A model generated the notes under the pieces. That model saw only the letters and a program-made list of their open reading frames with translations. It was not told the origin of the DNA and ran no database searches. Shown here piece by piece: positions 1 through 5,665 of a stretch of DNA of 7,656 bases; the first letter of the stretch is position 1; the number at the start of each line of letters is the position of its first letter. The stretch is from CAYWTX01 sp964461295. Its GTDB lineage: Bacteria; Planctomycetota; Phycisphaerae; SM23-33. The translations under genes were made by a program, and so were the position numbers. Where the stretch lies: NCBI GenBank assembly GCA_964461295.1, contig CAYWTX010000202.1:1-7656 (forward strand), read 5' to 3'.

Positions 1-473
1 CGTCGATGATCCACAGGTCGGAACCGCCGTCGGCCACGTAGGCCAGCGTCCCGACGACATCCACGCCGTAGGCCGACCCCGGCGTGTCGTAGTAGCCCAC
101 GCTCACGGGCGCCGCCGGGGTGCTCACGTCGATGATCCGCAGGCCGGAAGAACCGTCCGCCACGTAGGCCAGCGTCCCGACGACATCCACGCCGTGGGCA
201 TTCCCCGGCGTGTTGTAGAAGCCCACGCTCACGGGCGCCGCCGGGTTGCTCAGGTTGATGATCCGCAGGCCGGAGCCATAGTCCGCCACGTAGGCCAGCG
301 TCCCCACGACGTGAACGCCCCAGGCGTCCCCCGGCGTGTCGTAGACGCCCACGCTCACGGGCGCCGCCGGGTTGGCCACGTTGATGGTCCGCAGGCCGGA
401 ATCCCCGTCCGCCACGTAGGCCAGCGTCCCGACGACCTGAACGTCCCGGGCCCACCCCGCCGTGTCGCACGCT
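1..473 (-). repeat. 126-bp in-frame tandem repeats encoding propeller units
   Basis: The plus-strand landmark CCCACGCTCACGG recurs at 96, 222 and 348, exactly 126 bp (42 codons) apart. This gives three full units plus about three quarters of a fourth, which is cut by the window edge. Copies are highly similar at DNA level. The differences lie mainly where residues vary between propeller blades (for example DGDSG, DYGSG, DGSSG, DGGSD). The unit nearest the gene start is the most divergent (ACDTAGWARDVQ against VYDTPG.A.GV). High DNA identity between units suggests recent duplication or ongoing homogenisation. Confidence 0.92.
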
Positions 474-733
474 CCCACCGACTGCGGCGTGGTGAGTGCA
501 ATCAGCACGTCTTCCGCCGTGAACGTGGCCGCGTTGATCGGTTCGTTGAACGTCACGTCGAGGTGGTCGACGACAACGTTGGTCGGGCCGATCGGCCAAT
601 GGCTGATGATCCGCGGGCCGGTTACGTCGCCGTCGAGCAGGATGCGCGGTTCAAGGGCCTCGATGCGCGGACGATCCGCCCCGCCCCGCAAACGATTCCG
701 ACGATTGCGCGAGCCTCGCTTCTTTCGGTCCAT
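1..733 (-). CDS. LEPR-XLL surface protein with LVIVD-type beta-propeller repeats (partial, C-terminus off window)
   Basis: Reading leftward from an ATG at 731-733, the frame stays open for 244 codons to the window edge. Residues 1-23 are very basic (MDRKKRGSRNRRNRL...). They are followed by IEALEPRILLDGD, the LEPR-XLL motif known from the N-termini of large exported proteins, mainly in planctomycetes. Next comes an Ig-like (Big_5 type) stretch, about residues 39-75, containing HLDVTFNEPINAATF and EDVLI. The rest is a series of 42-residue repeats with the core VVGTLAYVAD.GSGLRII, each ending PAAPVSVG.Y; this is the LVIVD-type propeller repeat. The role is probably extracellular or cell-surface binding or adhesion; no enzyme motif is visible. 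Upstream, GGTGG before the ATG is only a weak ribosome-binding site, but the start fits the LEPR-XLL position. The start of translation, family and export are well supported; the ligand is unknown. Confidence 0.9.
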   Translation of the reverse strand, partial: MDRKKRGSRNRRNRLRGGADRPRIEALEPRILLDGDVTGPRIISHWPIGPTNVVVDHLDVTFNEPINAATFTAEDVLIALTTPQSVGACDTAGWARDVQVVGTLAYVADGDSGLRTINVANPAAPVSVGVYDTPGDAWGVHVVGTLAYVADYGSGLRIINLSNPAAPVSVGFYNTPGNAHGVDVVGTLAYVADGSSGLRIIDVSTPAAPVSVGYYDTPGSAYGVDVVGTLAYVADGGSDLWIID

Positions 734-818
734 CTTTCCACCCGTTACCCATTGGTTCTGTCCCCGGCCGCAAGCGAGACGATCCGCACGCCCCGCTGCC
801 CGCAGGCAATCGGTCAAC

Positions 819-846
819 ATTATATCGCGGTTGTTCTCTTTCGCAA
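819..846 (-). promoter_or_regulatory. sigma70-like promoter of the LEPR-XLL gene
   Basis: On the minus strand a TTGCGA -35-like box (841-846) is followed, after a 16-nt spacer, by a perfect TATAAT -10 box (819-824). Transcription would start near 812, giving a 5' leader of about 80 nt before the ATG at 733. A short inverted repeat, TTCGC-AATC-GCGAA (840-853), overlaps the -35 box and could be an operator or chance. This is the only consensus-quality promoter in the window. Confidence 0.6.
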
Positions 847-895
847 TCGCGAAATTGGCAGTTCTTTGCGTTCGGTTCCCCAGCCCGCCAGTGGC

Positions 896-1307
896 GCCCT
901 TGCCGACGGCGCCGCCGGCCTGGTCCGCGAACTCCACGACGCGGGGTTCGCCCTGGCGATCGGCTCCTCCGGCCCCGCCGAGAACGTCGCCGTCGTCGTC
1001 CAGCAACTCCGCGCCCGGCCCTGCTTCAGCGCGACGGTCGATTGCGGCCAGATCACACGCGGCAAGCCGCACCCGGAGGTGTTTCTGAAGGCGGCCGACA
1101 AGCTCGGCCTGCCCCCCCGCTCGCTGCGCGGTGGTCGAGGATTCGCCGCACGGAATCGAGGCCGCCCGACGGGCGGGCATGGCCGCCGTGGCGCTGGTGG
1201 GCACCGTGGACCGCGAGCACCTCGCCCGGCGCGCGCACCTGGTGGTGAATTCGCTCCGCGAACTGACGCCGAAGCACTTCCGCGAAGTGATCGCTGCCGC
1301 GGGGTGA
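896..1307 (+). pseudogene. decayed beta-phosphoglucomutase-like HAD hydrolase (5'-truncated and frameshifted)
   Basis: Translation from 896 gives ALADGAAGLVRELHDAGF, then LAIGSSG (HAD motif II serine) and RGKPHPEVF (motif III lysine), as in beta-phosphoglucomutase/phosphatase-type HAD enzymes. At 1112-1118 a run of seven C shifts the frame. The continuation in the next frame is CAVVEDSPHGIEAARRAGM (motif IV acidic pair), running to a TGA at 1305-1307. Removing one C would give the family-typical LGLPPARCAVVEDS. Motif I (DxDG[T/V]) and the cap domain, roughly the first 80-90 residues of a normal protein of about 220, are absent from every frame upstream. That DNA instead carries the promoter of the divergent LEPR-XLL gene. 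With the aspartate nucleophile missing, no activity is expected. The frameshift alone could be a sequencing error; the missing N-terminus cannot be explained that way. Confidence 0.82.
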
Positions 1308-1319
1308 GGCGGGCATTCG

Positions 1320-2129
1320 TCACGGCTTCAGCGCGTGGGCTTGCCGCCAGGCCATGTTGTCCAGGCACGCGCGGGCATTGGACGAGATCACGCGGTCCCA
1401 CGTCATGCCGTAGACGCGGTCGAAGCTCACGTTGGCCAGCGCCTCGGCCACCTGCCGCACGACCTCCGGCGGCGAGGGAATGTAGTTGGGGTAGCTGTAC
1501 ATCACGCTCAGCGACTGGCGGTCGGCCCCGACCTGGAGCGTGTCGCCGGTGAACAGCACGCCGCGCCCGCCGGCGCCCGCCGCCCAGTGCAGCACGCTGC
1601 TGCCGGGGAAATGCCCGCCGCACTGGATGAGCGTCACCCCCGGGGCCAGCTCGTGTCTGCCCGTCCAGAAGTGTATCGTTGGCTCGCGGCGCATCACCCA
1701 CTCGCTGTCGCTGGCGTTCAGCAGGATGGGCACGTTCCCGAACGCCTCGGCCCATTCCGCCATCGTCGTGTAGAAATGCGGGTGCGAGACCGCCATCACC
1801 TGGATGCCGCCGATCTTCCGCACCTTGTCCACCGTGTCGTCGTCGAGGTACGTGATGCAGTCCCACAGGATGTTCCCCGCGGACGTGCGGATGATCATGC
1901 CGCGCTGCCCGATGGCGAACGTTGGCACGGTCCCGATCCCCCACACGCCGGGCTCGTACTCGCGGATCACGTTCCGGTACGGCCCGTCGCGCATCTCATC
2001 CAGCGTTGTCCATCTCTGTCCCGAAGCTGACACGTACTGCCGGTCGTCCTCGCACACAGGGCATTGGCGCGGGGGCTGCGGCATGGGGCTGAACTGCGTG
2101 CCGCACGTCGTACAGATGTAACGCCTCAT
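1320..2129 (-). CDS. metallo-beta-lactamase-fold hydrolase with N-terminal zinc ribbon
   Basis: This is a complete 269-aa cytoplasmic protein with no signal peptide. Residues 4-33 form a rubredoxin-like zinc ribbon: C6-x2-C9 and C23-x2-C26, in the contexts YICTTCGTQF and CPVCEDDRQYV. The MBL fold follows. It has the beta-hairpin start around 62-90 (GVWGIGTVPTFAIGQRG...NILWD), the metal motif SHPHFYTTM with H116 and H118, H173 in CGGHFPGS, and D196 in LFTGDTL. The usual HxHxDH is reduced to HxH, so the second metal site looks incomplete. I believe this is a widespread family annotated only as MBL fold hydrolase; its substrate is unknown. The start is decided by AAGGAG at 2140-2145, 10 nt upstream of the ATG. 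It converges on the HAD remnant, with 12 nt between the stops and no visible terminator. Confidence 0.92.
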   Translation of the reverse strand: MRRYICTTCGTQFSPMPQPPRQCPVCEDDRQYVSASGQRWTTLDEMRDGPYRNVIREYEPGVWGIGTVPTFAIGQRGMIIRTSAGNILWDCITYLDDDTVDKVRKIGGIQVMAVSHPHFYTTMAEWAEAFGNVPILLNASDSEWVMRREPTIHFWTGRHELAPGVTLIQCGGHFPGSSVLHWAAGAGGRGVLFTGDTLQVGADRQSLSVMYSYPNYIPSPPEVVRQVAEALANVSFDRVYGMTWDRVISSNARACLDNMAWRQAHALKP

Positions 2130-2193
2130 CGCCGTCGCGCTCCTTCCGCAGCCAGGCGATTCCCGGACACCGTCGCCTGATGATCCCTATGCC

Positions 2194-2201
2194 ATTCTAG
2201 C
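2194..2201 (-). promoter_or_regulatory. -10-like GCTAGAAT box of the MBL hydrolase gene
   Basis: On the minus strand GCTAGAAT (TAGAAT matches TATAAT at 5 of 6 positions) lies 64 nt before the start codon. No TTGACA-like box sits 16-18 nt further upstream. The same GCTAnnAT core occurs upstream of anmK, the purF-like gene and pgi. Confidence 0.45.
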
Positions 2202-2230
2202 CCAGGCCAATGCGCCCACGATGCCACAGG

Positions 2231-2245
2231 GCGGGCTTTGCCCGC
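2231..2245. repeat. GC hairpin GCGGGC-TTT-GCCCGC
   Basis: This is a perfect 6-bp inverted repeat with a 3-nt loop, just upstream of the MBL gene's -10-like box. There is no U tract on either side, so it is not a standard intrinsic terminator. Confidence 0.7.
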
Positions 2246-2342
2246 AACCCAAGGCAGCAGGAAGCAGCCAGCACTACCGGGCGCTGCCTCATCGCGCACA
2301 CGATGATGGTACGCCCCTGTGCCACAGTGTCCCCTTCCGCGT

Positions 2343-2373
2343 TGGTTCAACCGACGCGGCATCGGCTGAACCA
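2343..2373. repeat. 12-bp stem inverted repeat with 7-nt loop
   Basis: The arms TGGTTCAACCGA (2343-2354) and TCGGCTGAACCA (2362-2373) pair over 12 positions with one mismatch (A-C on the plus transcript, a G-U pair on the minus transcript), around the loop CGCGGCA. No T-run follows on either strand. It lies in the middle of the divergent spacer. Confidence 0.75.
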
Positions 2374-2607
2374 CCGGCGGCGCAAGGCCCGCGCGAACGC
2401 TCGGAGTTTGTGAAAGAATCGGAACTCGCGACTTGGCCCACGCCGGAGGCTTCCTGTCGCCTAACCCATTGTCTACCGGAAGCTGCGCCCCCGGTATCCA
2501 GGCAACTGAGCCCAGAGCCTCGAAGGGGCGGTAGAGGGCACACCGACGCGAAAGGTGTCACCCTCATTTGAACCGGGCCCAATTGCATGGCGGATTGCCT
2601 TCGTTCC

Positions 2608-2615
2608 GCTAGAAT
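2608..2615 (+). promoter_or_regulatory. -10-like GCTAGAAT box of anmK
   Basis: GCTAGAAT lies 51 nt before the anmK ATG and is identical to the eight-base box in front of the divergent MBL gene. The nearest -35-like words, TTGCAT (2583-2588) and TTGCCT (2595-2600), are badly spaced, so only the -10 half is convincing. Confidence 0.45.
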
Positions 2616-2666
2616 CATCCGGCCTCGTGACGCACGGGATCGCACGACGAAGGGAGAGGAACAAGG

Positions 2667-3860
2667 ATGAAAGGCGCCCACAGGGTCATCGGTCTTATGA
2701 GCGGCACATCGGTCGATGGGATCGACGTGGCCGTGGCCGACGTGTCCCTGCGCAAGGCGAAGTTGCTGGCGTATGGAACCGTGCCGTATGCGCCGGCCGT
2801 GCGAGAGGCGATCCTCCAACTGTCGGCCGGGCGCGGCGGCGTGGCCGACGTGTGCCACTGGAACTTCGCGATCGGGGAGTTGTTCGCCGAGGCGGCGCTG
2901 CGGATTGTCAAGCGGGCGGGGATTCCGCTGAAGACCATCGACCTCGTCGGCTCGCACGGGCAGACGATCTGTCACCTGCCGGGCGGACGGCCCCTGTGCG
3001 GGAAGCGAACAGGGCGACCGGTCACGGCTCCGTTGGCGCGTCGGATTGCCTCCACCCTCCAGATCGGCGAGCCGGCTGTCATCGCCGAGCGGACCGGCAT
3101 CACCACCGTGGCGGACTTCCGCACGGCCGACGTGGCCGCCGGCGGGCAGGGCGCGCCGCTGGTGCCGTTGGTGGACCACATGGTCTTCTCGCATCGCCGC
3201 CGCGGTCGGGTGATGCTCAACCTGGGTGGTATCGCCAACGTCACCCACCTGCCCGCCGGCGGAACGCTGAACGACCTGCTCGCCTTCGACACCGGCCCGG
3301 CCAACATGGTGCTCGACCGCCTTGCCTGGCGCGCGACGGGCGGGCGGCTGGGCTTCGACCGCGGCGGGCGCCTCGCGGGCGCGGGCACGATGCACGCCGG
3401 GCTGCTGAAGGAACTGACGCGCCACCCTTACTTGCGTCGCCGCCCGCCGAAGTCAACCGGGCGAGAGGAGTTCGGTTGGGACTTCGCCGATGAACTGTGG
3501 CGCCGCGGTCGAGCCGAGCGGATCTCCCCCGCCGACCTGCTGGCCACCGCGGCGGCGTTCACGGCCGGGAGCGTGGCCGACGCCTGCCGGCGGTTCCTGC
3601 GGCCGCGGGGAGGCATCGACGAGGTGATCGTCTCCGGCGGCGGGGCCCGGAACCCGGTGCTGATGCGTATGCTGGCTGACGCCCTGGCCCCGGCCACGGT
3701 ACGCACCACGGGCGACTACGGCATCGACGTGGACGCCAAGGAAGCGTTGGCGTTCGCGATCCTGGCCGACCGAACGATTCGCGGCCTGCCGGCGAATGTC
3801 CCGGTCGCGACGGGGGCGGCAAGGGCGGTCGTACTCGGGAAGATCGCTCACGGCGGCTGA
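2667..3860 (+). CDS. anmK: anhydro-N-acetylmuramic acid kinase
   Basis: AnmK phosphorylates and opens 1,6-anhydro-MurNAc recovered from peptidoglycan turnover to give MurNAc-6-phosphate, in the cytoplasm. The 397-aa protein is full length for the family and collinear throughout. It has the phosphate-binding loop LMSGTSVDGID (10-20), SHGQT (96-100), DFRTADVAAGGQGAPLVP (150-167), the nucleotide-binding segment FDTGPANMVLD (207-217), KSTGREEFG (262-270), VSGGGARNP (322-330) and DAKEALAFA (356-364), ending in the typical ATGA segment. The ATG is supported by GGAGAGGA at 2653-2660, ending 6 nt upstream. There is no murQ or amidase next to it here, so the recycling partners must be elsewhere. The downstream PurF-like gene is 257 bp away with its own promoter-like box, so co-transcription is uncertain. 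The family assignment is secure. Confidence 0.97.
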   Translation: MKGAHRVIGLMSGTSVDGIDVAVADVSLRKAKLLAYGTVPYAPAVREAILQLSAGRGGVADVCHWNFAIGELFAEAALRIVKRAGIPLKTIDLVGSHGQTICHLPGGRPLCGKRTGRPVTAPLARRIASTLQIGEPAVIAERTGITTVADFRTADVAAGGQGAPLVPLVDHMVFSHRRRGRVMLNLGGIANVTHLPAGGTLNDLLAFDTGPANMVLDRLAWRATGGRLGFDRGGRLAGAGTMHAGLLKELTRHPYLRRRPPKSTGREEFGWDFADELWRRGRAERISPADLLATAAAFTAGSVADACRRFLRPRGGIDEVIVSGGGARNPVLMRMLADALAPATVRTTGDYGIDVDAKEALAFAILADRTIRGLPANVPVATGAARAVVLGKIAHGG

Positions 3861-4032
3861 GCGGAAGGGCTGCCACGAATTGCACACATTCCACGAAGGA
3901 GGAATGGTCATCTCCCTCTTCCTTCAGGTGCGGCAAGAGGCTCTGGCCGTGGGCGGCGCCGTCGATCGCCGTGCGCCCCGCCACAGCCCCGGTTATCACC
4001 CCTGTGAGAGCAGGCGTATCGGAAGCCTCGGC
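3861..4032. other. spacer between anmK and the purF-like gene
   Basis: This is a non-coding stretch. The heptamer CCACGAA occurs at 3873-3879 and 3891-3897, 18 bp apart, just after the anmK stop. AAGGAGG at 3896-3902 looks like a ribosome-binding site, but it is only 1 nt from an ATG whose frame runs antiparallel in sense to nothing known and overlaps the purF-like gene out of frame, so I do not call a gene. There is no intrinsic terminator. Confidence 0.55.
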
Positions 4033-4061
4033 TTGTCGCGACGCGGCCCACCTGCTACCAT
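4033..4061 (+). promoter_or_regulatory. promoter of the purF-like gene (TTGTCG-17-TACCAT)
   Basis: TTGTCG (4033-4038, 4 of 6 to TTGACA) is followed after 17 nt by TACCAT (4056-4061) within TGCTACCAT, an extended -10 of the form TGnTAnnAT. The box ends 56 nt before the ATG. The small palindromes AAGCC-TC-GGCTT (4023-4034) and GTCGCGAC (4035-4042) overlap the -35 region and could be a regulator site, but both are short enough to be chance. Confidence 0.5.
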
Positions 4062-4117
4062 CCCCCCGGCGTTGGCCGGACCGGCTTGGCGACCCTCCCA
4101 GGGAAAAGGAAAACCAC

Positions 4118-5536
4118 ATGGGCGGCTTCTTCGGCGTGGCGTCCAGGGACGACTGCGTTCAGGACCTGTTTTACGGCACCGACTACCAATCGCACCTCGG
4201 CACGATGCGCGGCGGCTTGGCCGTTCACAACGGCGAGGGCTTCACCCGCTTCATCCACGACATCACCAACGCGCAGTTCCGCTCGAAGTTCGACGACGAC
4301 ATCGGCAAGATGCGCGGCCGGCGCGGCATCGGCGTCATCAGCGACTTCGAGGACCAGCCCCTGATCATCGGCTCGCACCTGGGGCTGTTCTCCATCGTCA
4401 CGGTGGGCGTGGTGCAGAACCTCGACGCCCTGGCCGCCCAGGCGTTCAAGAACGGCGCGACGTTCTCGGAGATGGGGCGATGCGGCATCAACCCCACCGA
4501 ACTAGTGGCGTCCATCATCTCGCGGGAGGCCTCGTTCAAGGACGGCCTGCTGCGCGTGCAGGAGGCCATCGACGGCTCGTGCTCCATCCTGCTGCTCACC
4601 GACGAGGGCATCTACGCGATGCGCGACCGTCTCGGCCGCACGCCGGTGATCCTGGCCCGCAAGGAGGGCGCGTGGGCGGCAACGCTGGAGAGCTGCGCCC
4701 TGCCGAACCTCGGTTACGAGATCGAGCGCGACCTGGGCCCGGGCGAGATCGTCCGCTTCACCGAGGAAGGGGCCGAGCAGCTCGCCCCGCCGCGCGACAA
4801 GATGCAGATCTGCACGTTCCTGTGGGTGTACTACGGCTACCCGGCCAGCACGTACGAGGGCATCAACGTCGAGGTCGCCCGCAACCGCTGCGGGGCGGCG
4901 CTGGCCCGGGCCGACGACGTGAAGGTGGACCTGGCGGCCGGGATACCCGACAGCGGCACGGGCCACGCGATCGGCTACGCCACGCAGGCGGGCGTGCCGT
5001 ACCGCCGCCCGTTCGTGAAATACACGCCCACCTGGCCGCGGAGCTTCATGCCGCAGGACCAGTCCATCCGCGACCTGGTGGCCCGCATGAAGTTGATCCC
5101 CATCCGCGAGATGATCCACGGCACGCGGCTGCTGTTCTGCGAGGACAGCATCGTCCGCGGCACGCAGCTCAAGGACGCCATCCAGCGGCTGTACGACTAC
5201 GGCGCCCGCGAGGTGCACATGCGCCCGGCGTGCCCGCCCCTGATATACGGATGCCGATTCCTCAATTTCTCGCGGTCCAAGTCGGAACTGGACCTGGCCG
5301 CCAGGCGGGCGATCCGCGAACTGGAAGGCGGTGAAGCCAACCTGGCCGACTACGCCAGGCCCGACGGCGACAAGCACGCGGCCATGGTGGACCGCATCTG
5401 CCGGCGGCTGAATCTGACCACCCTGCGCTACCAGCGCCTCGACGACCTGGTCGAGGCGATTGGCCTGCCCAAGGACAGGCTCTGCACGCACTGCTGGGAC
5501 GGGACGAGTTGCAGCGCGTGCCCAGGCTGCGCCTGA
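4118..5536 (+). CDS. PurF-like amidophosphoribosyltransferase homologue lacking the glutaminase cysteine
   Basis: The 472-aa protein has PurF architecture: an N-terminal Ntn-type class II glutaminase fold and a C-terminal phosphoribosyltransferase domain. PurF makes 5-phosphoribosylamine from PRPP and glutamine, the first purine step. The PRPP loop is clear (LLFCEDSIVRGTQ, E342-D343). Four cysteines match the Fe4S4 ligands of Bacillus-type PurF: C232 in ICTFLW, C379 in YGCRF, and C456/C459 in LCTHCW. However, it begins MGGFFGV where active enzymes have Cys after processing (MCG or ECG). HRGQ is LGTMRGG, and the NG oxyanion-hole motif and SDSE-like stretch are replaced (VGVVQN, GINPTE). Glutamine hydrolysis is therefore unlikely; free ammonia use or another role is inferred. 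I recall similar MGGFFG proteins annotated as PurF elsewhere. A start at 3971 would place the promoter inside the gene; AGGA at 4107-4110 supports 4118. Confidence 0.9.
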   Translation: MGGFFGVASRDDCVQDLFYGTDYQSHLGTMRGGLAVHNGEGFTRFIHDITNAQFRSKFDDDIGKMRGRRGIGVISDFEDQPLIIGSHLGLFSIVTVGVVQNLDALAAQAFKNGATFSEMGRCGINPTELVASIISREASFKDGLLRVQEAIDGSCSILLLTDEGIYAMRDRLGRTPVILARKEGAWAATLESCALPNLGYEIERDLGPGEIVRFTEEGAEQLAPPRDKMQICTFLWVYYGYPASTYEGINVEVARNRCGAALARADDVKVDLAAGIPDSGTGHAIGYATQAGVPYRRPFVKYTPTWPRSFMPQDQSIRDLVARMKLIPIREMIHGTRLLFCEDSIVRGTQLKDAIQRLYDYGAREVHMRPACPPLIYGCRFLNFSRSKSELDLAARRAIRELEGGEANLADYARPDGDKHAAMVDRICRRLNLTTLRYQRLDDLVEAIGLPKDRLCTHCWDGTSCSACPGCA

Positions 5537-5545
5537 CGGACAAGT

Positions 5546-5575
5546 ATCCGTCCGATCCGTCCGATCGGACGGATC
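5546..5575. repeat. 22-bp perfect palindrome with tandem ATCCGTCCG units
   Basis: ATCCGTCCG is repeated directly at 5546-5554 and 5555-5563, followed by its inverted copy CGGACGGAT at 5566-5574. The second copy and the inverted copy form a loopless 22-bp perfect palindrome at 5554-5575 with arms GATCCGTCCGA. It begins 10 bp after the purF-like stop. It could fold in RNA as a 9-bp stem with a GAUC loop, but no U-run follows. Confidence 0.85.
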
Positions 5576-5583
5576 CTCCCGCA

Positions 5584-5610
5584 CGCGGAAATCCGCGATC
5601 CGCATTCCGC
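5584..5610. repeat. ATCCGC-type short repeats and hairpin before pgi
   Basis: The near-direct repeats ATCCGCG, ATCCGC and ATTCCGC lie at 5591-5610. GCGGAA (5585-5590) pairs with TTCCGC (5605-5610), and CGCGGA (5584-5589) can alternatively pair with TCCGCG (5592-5597). They sit immediately upstream of the pgi -10-like box, where a -35 element would be expected. Confidence 0.6.
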
Positions 5611-5626
5611 AGCCCGCGGTCCCTCT

Positions 5627-5634
5627 GCTATCAT
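5627..5634 (+). promoter_or_regulatory. extended -10-like box of pgi (TGCTATCAT)
   Basis: GCTATCAT, preceded by T, gives TGnTATCAT, an extended -10 form. It ends 31 nt before the ATG, implying a short 5' leader. The upstream -35 position has no good match. This box contains the alternative ATG at 5633, which argues against that ATG being the start. Confidence 0.5.
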
Positions 5635-5665
5635 GCCGCATCCCGGACGACAAGGAGCAACGGAA

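Larger units (their letters stand above)
2202..2607. other. intergenic spacer without a credible gene
   Basis: About 400 bp separate the divergent promoters of the MBL gene and anmK. Open frames on both strands here lack ribosome-binding sites and encode low-complexity Arg/Pro/Ala-rich sequence with no recognisable motif. The stretch does contain inverted repeats: a strong one at 2343-2373, a GC hairpin at 2231-2245, and small ones at 2290-2305 (CATCG arms) and 2554-2562 (GGTG-T-CACC). The word TGCCACAG occurs at 2222-2229 and, as GTGCCACAG, again near 2330. I see no riboswitch or tRNA fold that I can name. A decayed mobile element or an unrecognised small RNA is possible. Confidence 0.6.

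Noticed and set aside
1..473. The 126-bp repeats as a CRISPR array or satellite
   Set aside because: The units are contiguous, without spacers, keep a reading frame and encode propeller blades.
194..1552. A 452-codon plus-strand frame across the repeat gene and the HAD remnant
   Set aside because: Its first half is antisense to the LEPR-XLL gene and its last part is antisense to the MBL gene. Only the middle (896 to about 1118) has homology, which is annotated as the HAD pseudogene.
2126..2571. Small frames on both strands in the divergent spacer
   Set aside because: No ribosome-binding sites, low-complexity composition, and they overlap promoter-like boxes and hairpins.
3971..4117. Upstream ATG that would add 49 residues to the PurF-like protein
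   Set aside because: The extension has no homology, would contain the promoter-like boxes, and lacks a ribosome-binding site; ATG 4118 has AGGA at 7-nt spacing and the family-typical N-terminus.
3796..5334. A 512-codon frame overlapping the end of anmK and the purF-like gene
   Set aside because: It is an Arg/Gly/Pro-rich out-of-frame shadow of two well-supported genes. The AAGGAGG at 3896-3902 sits only 1 nt from an ATG at 3904, too close to serve as its ribosome-binding site.
5633..5665. In-frame ATG 11 codons upstream for pgi
   Set aside because: It lies inside the -10-like box and has no ribosome-binding site, whereas 5666 has AAGGAG at good spacing.
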